A stretch of DNA of 64,000 nucleotides from assembly GCA_963725415.1 (NCBI GenBank), contig CAVRZY010000106.1, positions 1 through 64,000 of the forward strand. The letters are read 5' to 3'. Positions 26,241 through 35,896 of this stretch are shown one piece after another. Position 1 is the first letter of the stretch; every line of letters begins with the position of its first letter. Below the pieces are notes generated by a model, which saw nothing but the letters and a program-made list of their open reading frames with translations, was not told the DNA's origin and searched no databases. The DNA is from CAVRZY01 sp963725415 (GTDB taxonomy: Bacteria > Acidobacteriota > Terriglobia > Bryobacterales > Bryobacteraceae). Made by a program: the position numbers and the translations under genes.

Positions 26241-27563
26241 ATGAATAACGTAATTGTTCTGGGCGCCCAGTGGGGCGACGAAGGGAAGGGGAAAATCATT
26301 GACGTGTTCTCCGCAGCATTCGATATCGTCGCCCGCTACCAGGGCGGTCACAACGCGGGCCATACAGTGCGAATCGGGGAGCGAAAGATCATTCTGAAGC
26401 TGGTGCCTACGGGGATATTGCGGTCGGGCACGCAGGCTGTGATCGGCAACGGGGTGGTGATCGATCCGGCGGCGCTGATCGAGGAGATCGAGGGGCTGGA
26501 GGCGGCCGGCATCCCGGTCAAGGGGCGGCTGTTCATCAGCAACCGTGCGCATGTGGTGTTTCCGTTTCATCAAATGCTGGAGAGGATCTCCGAGGGGCGT
26601 CCCGGGCGGGTGGCCATCGGCACCACCTCGCGCGGCATCGGTCCCTGCTATGAGGACAAAGTCGCGCGGCGTGGAATCCGGATGGCAGACCTGCTGGACA
26701 GGGAGAATTTCCGGAAGCTCTACGACACGCTGGCGGAAGACAAGGAGATCCTGCGGCGGGCGTTCCGTGTGGGGGCGCCGATCGACCTGCTGAGGATTCG
26801 CGGGCAATACGAGGAGTATGCGGAGCGGCTGCGCGGGATGGTGTGCGACACGGCGCTGCTGCTGAACCGGGCCATCGCTGCGGGCAAGCGGGTGCTGTTC
26901 GAGGGTGCGCAGGGCACCATGCTAGACGTGGACCACGGAACCTATCCTTTCGTAACCTCCTCGAGTGCGGCGGCGGGGGGCGCCTCGACAGGCACGGGGG
27001 TCCCTCCCAACCGGATTCAGGGCGTCATTGGGGTTTCCAAGGCGTACATCACGCGGGTGGGCAGCGGGCCATTCCCCAGTGAGGCGCACGGCGAAGCCGG
27101 AGAAACCCTGCGGGGTCTGGGCTACGAATACGGGGCGGTGACCGGGCGCCCCAGGCGCTGCGGCTGGTTCGATGCGCCGCTGCTGCGGTACACGGCGGCC
27201 ATCAACGGCTTCGACAGCCTGGTGATCACCAAGCTGGACGTGCTGGACCAGTTCGAGGAAATCCCGGTTTGCGTGCGCTACAACCTGGGTGGGCAGGAGA
27301 TCGCGGAGATGCCGGCCACTTACCGGGGCATGGGGGCGGTGGAGGCGGTCTACCAGAAGCTGCCGGGCTGGCGCAGCTCGACCTCCGGAATCACCTCCTA
27401 CGACGCGCTCCCCGTCCAGGCGAAGGATTACCTGAAGTTTCTGGGGGAGCAGACAGGGGTCGAAGTGGGCTGCATTTCGACGGGGGCCGAACGGAAGCAG
27501 ACCATCGTAGTGCCGGGTTCGAAGCTGGAGAGACTGCTTAGACGCCGGGAGTCAGCTAGCTGA
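26241..27563 (+). CDS. purA: Adenylosuccinate synthetase
   Basis: Joins IMP and aspartate using GTP in the first committed step to AMP. 440 residues, intact. The N-terminal signature 'VIVLGAQWGDEGKGKIID' (GTP P-loop variant) is followed by 'GGHNAGHTV' with the catalytic His. Then come 'GTTSRGIGPCYEDKVARRGI', the 'EGAQGTMLDVDHGTYPFVTS' IMP-site segment, 'TRVGSGPFPSE', 'TGRPRRCGWFD' and 'TKLDVLDQFEEIPVC' (guanine specificity, NKxD-like TKLD). A housekeeping gene, single here. Confidence 0.97.
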   Translation: MNNVIVLGAQWGDEGKGKIIDVFSAAFDIVARYQGGHNAGHTVRIGERKIILKLVPTGILRSGTQAVIGNGVVIDPAALIEEIEGLEAAGIPVKGRLFISNRAHVVFPFHQMLERISEGRPGRVAIGTTSRGIGPCYEDKVARRGIRMADLLDRENFRKLYDTLAEDKEILRRAFRVGAPIDLLRIRGQYEEYAERLRGMVCDTALLLNRAIAAGKRVLFEGAQGTMLDVDHGTYPFVTSSSAAAGGASTGTGVPPNRIQGVIGVSKAYITRVGSGPFPSEAHGEAGETLRGLGYEYGAVTGRPRRCGWFDAPLLRYTAAINGFDSLVITKLDVLDQFEEIPVCVRYNLGGQEIAEMPATYRGMGAVEAVYQKLPGWRSSTSGITSYDALPVQAKDYLKFLGEQTGVEVGCISTGAERKQTIVVPGSKLERLLRRRESAS

Positions 27564-27588
27564 GGGCTTTCCGTTTTACAATTGGCCT

Positions 27589-29395
27589 GTGAAACAATTC
27601 GCCATTGTTCCGTTCACGCTGTTTCTGCTGGGCTGCTCCCAGACCAAACCGGAGAGGAAACCGGAGGCCGTCAGCGGGGCACCGGAATTCCTCAGGGTGT
27701 ACAACGAGCTGGACCAGCGGCTCAGCACCGTGGCGGCGGAGGCCAACTGGAAGGCCTCCACCGATGTGACGGAGGAGCACACCGGCGAGCGCATCGGGGC
27801 CGAGACTGCACTGGCGACGTTCCGCGGAAGCCGTTACGTGATCGAGAGCAGCCGGAAGTTCCTGGGGCTGAAGCAGTCGCTGAGCGACCTGGAATTCCGC
27901 CAGCTCGACAAGATTCTGCTGAACGCAGCGGAATCCCCGGGCACTATCCCGGAGATCGTTCAGGCGCGGGTCGAAGGGGAAGCGCACGCCAGCGCGATCC
28001 TGGATGGTTTCAGTTTCTGCCTGGAGCGCAAGGGCGACAAATGCGTCAAGCTCACCAACCCCAACGAGATCGACGACGCGCTGCTGAAGTCGCGGAACCT
28101 GGCCGAGCGGGAGAAGATCTGGGAGCTGTCCAAGCAAACCGGCCCGGCGCTCAAGAAACCTCTGGCGGAACTCCGCGACCTGCGCAATCGCGTCTCCACA
28201 GAGCTGGGGTACTCCTCGTATTTCCATTTGCAGGTGGCCGATTACGGCATGAGCGTCGCCGAGATGATGCAACTCATGGACAACACAGTCCGCGATGTCG
28301 GCGCCGCTTTACCAACAGTTGCACCTGTACGCGCGGCGGAAACTGGCGGAGCGATACCAGCAGCCGGCGCCCAAACGAATTCCGGCGCATTGGCTGACGA
28401 ACCGCTGGGGGCAGGAGTGGCCGGGGTTGGTGGAATCGGCCGACCTGGACGACCTGTTCCGGGGGAAATCCGCCGAGTGGATCGTCCGGCAGGGGGAGCG
28501 ATTCTACACCTCGCTGGGCCTGCCCGCGCTGCCGATGAGCTTCTGGCAGAAGTCGGACCTGTACCAGCTTCCCTCCGACGCCAGGAGGAAGAAGAACACG
28601 CACGCCTCGGCGTGGCACATCGACCTGGATGGGGATGTGCGAAGCCTGATGAACGTGACGCCGAACTTCCGGTGGTTTGAGACCAGCCACCACGAACTGG
28701 GGCACATTTACTACTATCTGGCGTATTCCAACCCGCGAGTGCCGATGGTGCTGCGGGAAGGCGCCAACCGGGCGTTCCACGAGGCAGTCGGAGATTTGAT
28801 CTCGATTGCGGCGCGCCAGGAGCCGTATCTTCGGCAGATCGGCCTGTTGCCGGCAGACCGCCAGATCGATGAAACGCAGTGGCTGCTCAGCGAGGCACTG
28901 GACAGCGCGGTGGTGTTTGTGCCTTGGTCGGCGGGCGTGATGACCCACTTCGAGCACGAGCTGTACGAGCGCAAGTTGCCGGCGGACCAGTTCAACCAGC
29001 GGTGGTGGGAACTGGTGGGGCGGTACCAGGGCATCGACCCGCCCCGGCCCCGCGGGGAGGAGTTTTGCGACGCCTGCACCAAGACGCACATCATCGACGA
29101 CCCCGCGCAGTATTACGACTACGCCATGGCCTCGCTGATCAAGTACCAGTTACATGACTACATCGCGCGCAAGATCCTCAAGCAGGATCCGCACCGATGC
29201 AATTACTACGGAAACAGAGAGGTGGGCAGGTGGTTGTGGGACCTGCTCAGCCCGGGAGCGACGCGGGACTGGCGGCAGGCCATCAGGGAGAAAACCGGCG
29301 AAGAGATCAGCTCGCGCGCCCTGCTGGAATACTTCCGCCCGCTGCACGAATACCTGGCGAAGGAGAACGGAGGCGAGGCGGCGGGGTGGGAGTAG
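27589..29395 (+). CDS. Lipoprotein peptidyl-dipeptidase of the M2 (ACE-like) family (one frame break)
   Basis: Zinc metallopeptidase that releases dipeptides from C-termini, predicted to be anchored at the envelope. GTG start at 27589; signal with lipobox 'LFLLGC'. Helical N-terminal part, then 'LAEREKIWELSKQTGPALK' and 'LGYSSYFHLQVADYGMSVAE'. The zinc site is 'HHELGHIYYYLAYSN' with the third ligand in 'GANRAFHEAVGDLIS'. The frame slips near 28300, where 'NTVRDVG' passes to 'PLYQQLHLYARRKLAERY'; the joined protein is about 600 residues, the family length. The downstream PfkB kinase gene follows after six bases, so the two are likely co-transcribed. Confidence 0.88.
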
Positions 29396-29401
29396 GACGA
29401 G

Positions 29402-30295
29402 ATGACCATCGTCAGCATCGGCGAGATCCTGTGGGACGTTTTCGAGCGTGGCGAACATCTGGGCGGCGCACCCTTCAACTTTGCGGCGCACGCTGCACGG
29501 CTTCATCACACGGTGTTCTTTGTCAGCGCGGTGGGAGTGGACGAACGAGGCCGGCTGGCGCTGGAGCGCGCCGCAGAACTGGGTCTTTCGACGCGTTACA
29601 TCCGGCGCGTTCCCGAACAGGGGACCGGGGTGGTGAGCGTGGCTGTGGATCCGGCCGGCCAACCCAGCTTCACCATCCACCGCCCGGCCGCGTATGACTT
29701 TCCGAGACTCTCCGCCGAGGACTTACAGGAACTCTGCGCGCAGCGACCCGACTGGATCTATTTCGGGACGCTGCACCAGATGAGTGGTGAAGCCAGGGAG
29801 TTGAGCAGGAGGTTGATGGAGGCCAGCCCGCGCGCGCGTCGTTGCTATGACGTCAACTTGCGCGTCAATTCTTACGAACCTGCGCTGGTGCGAGAACTGA
29901 TGGGGCTGGCCACGCTGGTCAAGCTGAATGAGGAGGAAGCGCGCTTGACCGAGCAAATGTTCGGCCGGTCACCGAGATCGCTGGAGCAGTTTTGCAGGAG
30001 CTTTGCGAGAGAGTTCGGCTGGGAAGGGGCTTGCGTGACGCGGGGCGCGCAAGGTTGCGCGTTGTTGTTGGGAGGAGAGTATCTGGAGGCGCCCGGCTAT
30101 CAGGTCCAGGTGGCGGACACCGTGGGCGCGGGAGACGCCTTCGCAGCCGCTCTCATCCACGGATTGGAGGCCGGTTGGGGCGCGCTGGAAATCGCGGATT
30201 TCGCCAACCGGGTGGGCGCCCTGGTAGCCAGTCGCAGCGGGGCAATTCCGGCGTGGACGATGGAAGAGGTCCGGGCACTGTCGAGAGAAGCGTGA
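29402..30295 (+). CDS. PfkB-family carbohydrate kinase (fructokinase-like)
   Basis: ATP-dependent sugar kinase of the ribokinase family. 297 residues. The N-terminal signature is 'VSIGEILWDVFERGEHLGGA' and 'PFNFAAHAARLH' with the substrate-site GG. The second signature holds the catalytic Asp and anion hole: 'DTVGAGDAFAAALIHGLEAG'. 'KLNEEEARLTEQMFG' and 'YDVNLRVNSYEP' are also typical of fructokinase-like members. Substrate not decidable. It directly follows the M2 peptidase gene and converges with the matrixin gene. Confidence 0.9.
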   Translation: MTIVSIGEILWDVFERGEHLGGAPFNFAAHAARLHHTVFFVSAVGVDERGRLALERAAELGLSTRYIRRVPEQGTGVVSVAVDPAGQPSFTIHRPAAYDFPRLSAEDLQELCAQRPDWIYFGTLHQMSGEARELSRRLMEASPRARRCYDVNLRVNSYEPALVRELMGLATLVKLNEEEARLTEQMFGRSPRSLEQFCRSFAREFGWEGACVTRGAQGCALLLGGEYLEAPGYQVQVADTVGAGDAFAAALIHGLEAGWGALEIADFANRVGALVASRSGAIPAWTMEEVRALSREA

Positions 30296-30301
30296 GTCGA
30301 G

Positions 30302-31957
30302 CTAGGAGCGTTTTACTCGGGTAATCACCACGGAGCGCCAGCCTACGTTGCCGGCGGCGTCGCGGGCGCGAATGGTGATGGTGTTGGCGCCCTCACGCAG
30401 AGGGAGTTCGGGGGTAGTCCAAAGGGAGGTCCCCTGGGCCGAGCCTGAAGCGCCGGTGGAATCGGACCAGGTGACCTGGACCACGCCCACGTTGTCGGTG
30501 GCACTACCCCGCAGGCTGATGGTCGAGGCGTAGGTGAGGACGCTGGTGGAGGCCGGCCAGAGGATGGTGAGCGAAGGCGCCACGCTGTCGGTGCTTCTGG
30601 GTGGAGACGGTGACGAGGGCGGCTGCGGCGTGGGATTGCTGGGCGGCTGAGCCGGCGGGGTAGCGGGCGGCTGAGCCGGCGGGTTGCTGGGCGGTTGGGG
30701 CGCGGGATTGTCGGTCGGCTTGGGTGAGGGACTGTCCAAACTGGTGAGGGCGGCGTAGAGTTCGCGAATCGCAGCCACGTCGTCCCCACTCAAGCTGTCC
30801 ACTCGGCGATAGTACGGGTACATGACCGTGCCGGGCCTATCGGAGTGGCCGAGGCCCAGGGCGTGTCCGGCTTCGTGGAGAGCCACGCTGAACAGGTCGG
30901 TGCCGTCCAGCATGTCCCAGAGCTCGTCATCGTCGAAGTGCAGGTCGCCGGCAATGGATTCAGGGTTGGGCGGGGCTGGATAGAAGGTGTGAGCCAGCAC
31001 CTTGCCGCGGCCATCGAAGGGAAAAGGATCGCCGTGAGCCCCGCCGGCAAACAAGACGTTCAGCGTACGCGGAGCGGCCTGGCTGTCAGCCGAAGTAAAG
31101 GTGAGCTTGACGTACCTGGCCCACTCCCCGAGCGCCCGGAGGACTTCCGAGCGGGCCTGATCGGGCGACACTCGACTGGGGAGCTTCTCGAAGAAATACC
31201 CGAGCTGGGCGGCATTCTGGCCGGGGCCGTCCCAACCTTCGCCGACTCTGGCGACGTATTGACCTACCAGGCCGTAGGACGTGCTTGCGCCCCGGCAGGC
31301 CTGGACGCGCAGTCCGTTGACCAGATCGTCGGAAGCCGGGAAGATGTAGGCCACCTCATCCCACTCCGCCAGGGGCGTGACGCGGTCCGGCGCCCCTTCG
31401 ACTAGCAACTGGTTGGGGAGCAGGTCGGGGTGCTCGCGAATCTCCAGCCGATGCTCGCGCACCAAGGCCCGTGCCTCCTCCAGGTCTACGTCGGGGTGGA
31501 ACTCAACCAGAAAGGCTGCGGACAGCGGGTGGTCGGTCGCGGCGGGCAGGTTGTCAGCAGTGGTAGCAGCGTCGCGCGGTGTAGCGGAGATGGTTTGCGC
31601 CAGCAGGGGGTCAGTTTGTCCTGAAAGCGCAAGCGGCCCGCCCAGCGGAGGTCCAGGCCCTCCAGGCGCGGTTCCCCCTCAGCGGCGATCAGAAAGCCGT
31701 AGTCGGGGACATAGTCGAGGATGGTAGCGCCCCGGCGTTCGAGCCTCCGCGAGCTGTTCGGCCTGTGGGGCGCGGCGGAATTGCAGCAGGATGTGGGAGC
31801 GGCTGGAGGCGCGCCGCTTCCCCGGCTGCGCCATATAGTCCGCCAGATCCTCTGTGGTCTCGATCCGCCTGGTCTTTAAGTGGAGCGGGTCTTCGGCCGC
31901 CAGGAAAGCAGCCGGGAGTAGCCACAGGAGAACGAGACGGACGCGATTACTACTCAC
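30302..31957 (-). CDS. Secreted matrixin-type (M10) metalloprotease with proline-rich linker and C-terminal Ig-like domain (two frame breaks)
   Basis: Start ATG 31957 with signal 'VRLVLLWLLPAAFLAAEDP'. The propeptide-like region runs through slips near 31735 ('LERRGATILDYVPDYGFLIA') and near 31625, then 'EWDEVAYIFPASDDLVNGLR'. The catalytic domain has the metzincin zinc motif 'HEAGHALGLGHSD' and the Met-turn 'GTVMYPYY'. A linker of repeated 'NPAPQPPSNPPAQ'-type units follows, and an Ig-like domain ends the protein ('TISLRGSATDNVGVVQVTW', 'REGANTITIRARDAAGNVG'). Extracellular proteolysis is well supported; substrate unknown. It is divergent from the glycosidase gene, so the short gap 31958-32024 should hold both promoters. 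Confidence 0.85.
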
Positions 31958-32024
31958 ATAATCGCTTATCGAATCGCTAGAGATCTTTTTGACCCAAAAT
32001 GCACCTATTGACTGGAATCGTTCG

Positions 32025-34489
32025 ATGACGAAGCGAGCGCTGTGTCTTCTCTTGTGGATAGGGTGTCTCTGGCCTCTGGCGGCGGGAAGAGTGAGACTGC
32101 AAAACGGCTCTCTCGTCCTCGGGCAGGAACGATTCGTAATCCGCGGCGTGGCCTACTCAAACGTGCCCATTGGGCAGTGGCCGGGGAGCAGCCTGCCTTC
32201 GATTCCTTGCCTGTTCGCTCGAGACCTGCCCTTAATCGCCGCGCTGGGCGCCAACACCCTCAGGACCTACGCACTGCTTCCGGAGGGGGACAACGTCTTT
32301 GTGCCGCTGCTGGAGTCCACGGGACTGTATTGGCTGGCGGGCTTCCCGCTGGACCGGTTTTACGATCCGTCGCGGACGATCACTTCGCAGAAGGAGCGAA
32401 TTCTCCAGGCATTCCGAGACTACGCGGGGAGATTCCGGGGCCAGGCGAGGCTGATTGGTTATGTGTTCGGCAACGAAGTGGCCAGGGATTACAGCCGCAA
32501 ATTAGCGGGATCGCCGGCAGAATTCTACGCACTGTTGGAGGAAGCGGTGGGGATACTGCGAGAACTGGAGCCGGAAGAGACGCCGTTGCTCACAACAGCG
32601 GTCAGCGATCTAAGCGAGTTGACGCGACAGCCTGCTGGGCTTTCGTTCTGGTCCTGGAACGCCTACCCCGGAGTGAGTTTTTTCGGGTTGCTGGAGGAGG
32701 CGCGGCGGAGATCCACCAGACCGGTCCTGATCTCGGAGTACGGCGTGGATGCGTTTGACCAGGGAATCCGGCAGGAGAACGAGCTGGCCCAGGCGGAGGC
32801 CGCTCTGACGCTGACGCGAGAGATCCAACTTGCGAGTTGGTTGCTGGGCAGTGTTTACGCCGGCTTCGTGGATGAATGGTGGAGGGGAGGTGATCCCAAC
32901 CTGCATCTAGCCGGCGGCGCCACCCATTCGGGGTTTCCCGACGGTTTTCGAAACGAGGCTTGGTTTGGGATTTTTCGGGCTACGGCGACCGAGCAGCCTG
33001 GGCTGGACAGCCTGCGCCCACGAGCGGTGTCTGTGATTCTGGCGGGGCTGTGGGGAGGCCGTTCTCCTGCCGTGTGGAGGGAACCGGAGTCCCCGCGCCT
33101 GTCGGTTCTGGTGAACGCCGCCTCCGGCGCCGAGTCTGCCTCTCCCGGAGCGCTGGTGCGCTTGACCGGCAAGAGCCTGCTCGAACCTGCTTCGTCCTAT
33201 GCGGACGATGCCTGGCCGTTCCAGATGGCAGGGACGTGCCTGTGCGTGGGCGGCTCGCCAGCGCGGCTGGGTTCAGTCTCCCCGGAGGAGCTGAGCGCGC
33301 AAATCCCGTGGGAGGCGGAGGTGGGAGACCGCAAAGCGGTGTTTTTCAGGGCCGGCTTGGCGAGCAATGTTCTGCCCGTCCGCCTACGGCCGTACGCGCC
33401 CGGGATTTTTTCGGGGGCAGTGCTGCGCGCCGGGCTGGGCTGTTCCGTCAGCGTGCAGAATGGAGCCCGCGCGGGCGAGGCGCTGGAGGTATATGCCACC
33501 GGGTTGGGACCTCCGGGCGGCGTGCCCGAGGCCTTGCTCAACGGCGTCCCTGCTCGCGTGCTCTATGCGGGGCTGCTGGCGGGCGCTGTGGGGATTCACC
33601 AGGTCAACGTCGTGGTGCCTCCGGATGTGGCGCCCGTATTGAGCGCCGGGCTGGAGCTTCGCGTGGGCGGAACCAGCAGCAACCTCTATCCGCTGAGCAT
33701 TGCAGGTCCGACTGACAGACTCGCTGTCGCGCTGCGGTGCTCCCAGACGGAGATCCTGTTGCAGGCCGGCGGTGAGTGGCGGTCCGTGGAAGTGGACGTG
33801 GAAGGGGTGAACGGCTTCTGCGGCGCGGTGTTTTTCGAGGCCCTCAACCTGCCGGAGGGGATCTCCTTCCGCATCCCGGTGGGGATGGTCGGGCGAAGAG
33901 TGCCCCTGGCTGTGCGGGCGGCGGCGGGCACCCCGGCCCTGGAAAACCGTTCGTTCCGCTTGATGGGCTATGGAGGCGGGGTCTCCAGCGGCGAACTGGC
34001 TCTCCGGTTGACGGTCTTACCCAGCCAGGGGGACATCCCGGTTCGGGTCATCTCGGGCGGTTACAGATCGACGCCGCTGGCGCGGTTTGACTGGAACAAT
34101 CGCACTCTGTTCTCGACCATCGGCGGCGGCCCGGGCGGGGGATCAATGTGCTCAGTGTGGATCCGATGACGGGCGTGCTGTCGGCAGTGAGCAGTTTCGA
34201 CACCTGGGGAGATGAGAAAGCCTCGGCAGCGCTGGTGACTTATCTGTCCTCCCTGCCGAACGGGACCGTCGCGTTGTTCGCGGTTGCCGACGAGGCTTCT
34301 TACCGATTGAGCCAGGCGGCCAAAGCGGCCATAGCCATCTGGTTCGGCAGCCGGTACATCCAGCAGTTGGGCTATCAGCACTCCTGGGCTTTGATCGGTC
34401 GCAAGGGCTTCCCGGCGCCGATCGCCGAAGCGGCCCAGCCCGACCGGCAGGTGGTGCTGGAGCGCATCCTGACGCTGCCGACGCCATAA
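32025..34489 (+). CDS. Secreted glycosidase-like protein with TIGR03437-like and ILEI/FAM3-like domains (one frame break)
   Basis: About 820 residues from the ATG at 32025, with signal 'ALCLLLWIGCLWPLAAG'. Residues 20-330 form a clan GH-A type barrel: 'VIRGVAYSNVPIGQW', acid/base Glu in 'IGYVFGNEVARD' and nucleophile Glu in 'PVLISEYGVDAF', reminiscent of GH72 and GH2 enzymes. Then comes a Solibacter-type TIGR03437-like module ('VNAASGAESASPGALVRLTG', 'PEELSAQIPWE', 'LEVYATGLGPPGGVP', 'VGIHQVNVVVPPDVAP'). After a slip in a G-run near 34138, the last ~120 residues are an ILEI domain: 'INVLSVDPMTGVLSAVSSFD', 'LPNGTVALFAVADEASYRLS' and 'QLGYQHSWALIGRKG'. The slip is probably an error because the ILEI domain is otherwise complete. 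Confidence 0.82.
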
Positions 34490-34592
34490 GGGAACTCCAA
34501 CGCCAGACTACGGGGTTTGTGGGACTTGATTGCTTCCCGGCGCCACGTTTATACTGGCATTTTCTTCCATCCTCCGGGTGAGGACGGTTTCC

Positions 34593-34865
34593 ATGGCGCT
34601 CAGAAACGAGTTCGATCCCGACGCTCCCCAGCGGGAGGCGGCGGTGTTCTACGGACTGTTTCTGCGCGGCCACTCACCGGAGTCGTTGCGTGAGGACATC
34701 GATGTCCCCAGGACCGTGCTGCGAAAGTGGATGAGGTCGCCGGTGTTTGAATCCTCATTCCGGCAGTCGCTGCGGCGCCTGTACCGCTACCGCAAGCTGG
34801 TGCTGGCGATCTTCGATGAACTGGTGTGCAGCGAGAGGAACCAAAGCCGGTTCCGGTTGCAGTAG
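34593..34865 (+). CDS. Small HTH-containing protein, 90 residues
   Basis: Start ATG 34593 ('MALRNEFDPDAPQREAAVFY'). A helix-turn-helix-like stretch 'GHSPESLREDIDVPRTVLRK' followed by 'WMRSPVFESSFRQSLRRLYR' resembles homeodomain-like DNA-binding segments of transposase-type or regulatory proteins. It ends with basic helices. It is followed 17 bases later by a methyltransferase gene on the same strand. It could be a small regulator; no stronger claim is possible. Confidence 0.55.
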   Translation: MALRNEFDPDAPQREAAVFYGLFLRGHSPESLREDIDVPRTVLRKWMRSPVFESSFRQSLRRLYRYRKLVLAIFDELVCSERNQSRFRLQ

Positions 34866-34881
34866 ACTGCCTTTGACCGGC

Positions 34882-35451
34882 ATGCGGTCTCGAGCCACCA
34901 TCTCCTCGCTGGCATTCTACATAAGCCTGGGCGCAGTCTGTGCCCAGCAGCAGGGGCCTCCGCCGCAAGTTGCCATCCGCGCTCCCTATGTGCGCACGCC
35001 GCCGGAAGTTGTTCGCGAGATGTTGAAGCTGGCGAAGGTGAACAGGAACGATGTGGTCTACGATCTGGGTTGCGGCGATGGCCGCATTGTTATCGCCGCG
35101 GTGCGGGAATTCGGCGCGCGGGGCGTGGGAATAGACGTGGAAGCCGAGCGCATCAGGGAAGCACGAGCGAACGCGCGCAAGGCCGGCGTGGCGGACCGGG
35201 TCGAGTTCCGGCAGCAGGATCTTTTCGAGGCCGACATCAGCGAGGCCACGGTGGTTACGCTCTACCTGCTGCGGGACGTGAACCTGGAGCTTCGGCCAAA
35301 GCTGTTGCGCGAGCTCAAACCAGGGACGCGGATCGTCTCGCACAGCTTCGACATGGGCGACTGGAAGCCCGACAAGGAGCTTCAGGTGAACGGGAGCAAG
35401 CTGTACTACTGGGTGGTTCCGGAAAAGGCTTCCTCTCGGTTCCGCCCATAG
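34882..35451 (+). CDS. SAM-dependent methyltransferase with a predicted signal peptide
   Basis: 189 residues from the ATG at 34882. The N-terminus 'ISSLAFYISLGAVCAQQQ' looks like a cleavable signal. The remainder is a class I methyltransferase: 'YVRTPPEVVREMLKLAKV', motif I 'VVYDLGCGDGRIVIAA', motif II 'GVGIDVEAERIREARANARK', then 'FRQQDLFEADISEATVVTLY' and 'GTRIVSHSFDMGDW'. The same fold occurs as a protein-lysine or small-molecule methyltransferase in bacteria and eukaryotes. Why it would be exported, without cytoplasmic SAM, is unclear; the N-terminal segment may instead be a membrane anchor. No partner is evident beyond the HTH gene. Confidence 0.8.
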   Translation: MRSRATISSLAFYISLGAVCAQQQGPPPQVAIRAPYVRTPPEVVREMLKLAKVNRNDVVYDLGCGDGRIVIAAVREFGARGVGIDVEAERIREARANARKAGVADRVEFRQQDLFEADISEATVVTLYLLRDVNLELRPKLLRELKPGTRIVSHSFDMGDWKPDKELQVNGSKLYYWVVPEKASSRFRP

Positions 35452-35485
35452 TCAGCGGGCCCGGCTCTTCCGCGTCCTTTCCCGT

Positions 35486-35755
35486 TGGCCGGCGAGCCGC
35501 CGTACAAGATGGGATGGCCAGGGTTCACCAACTGGCTGATGACCAGGCTGCTGACGGTCTCGGCGGTCTGCTGGACGGGGCTTCCCACCAGAGTCACCGG
35601 GGCTATGAATCCGGAAAGCGGCATCGAGACGAACTTGATGGGAATCGACCAGCGGGCGCAATCCACCAGGTTCTGGCTGGTCACATCGCTCCACTTGATG
35701 GGCGCGGTGGGGCAGCAGGAGAAGATGGCCAGCGGCTTGGCCCGCAGCCGAACTC
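35486..35755 (-). pseudogene. Internal fragment of an mttB-family gene (copy A)
   Basis: This stretch closely matches 40160-40440 of the nearly complete mttB gene. Its minus strand reads 'DVTSQNLVDCARWSIPIKF' and 'PLSGFIAPVTLVGSPVQQ'. Similarity begins abruptly at about 35486 and ends abruptly at about 35755. Neither the N-terminal nor the C-terminal part of the gene is attached. 35756-35896 has no recognisable gene. It is a dead fragment, in the same orientation as the complete copy. Confidence 0.8.
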
Positions 35756-35896
35756 TGCGGATGCCTGCTCAGAGAGTGGGTGAGGAGCGCCTTCAGAGGG
35801 CTCTTCCAGGGGCAGAAAGTTTCGGTACGAACGTCTCGCGCCGAACGCAAGACCGGTGCGATCATGGATCGTGAGCAGGAGAACCGCTGAGCCTCA

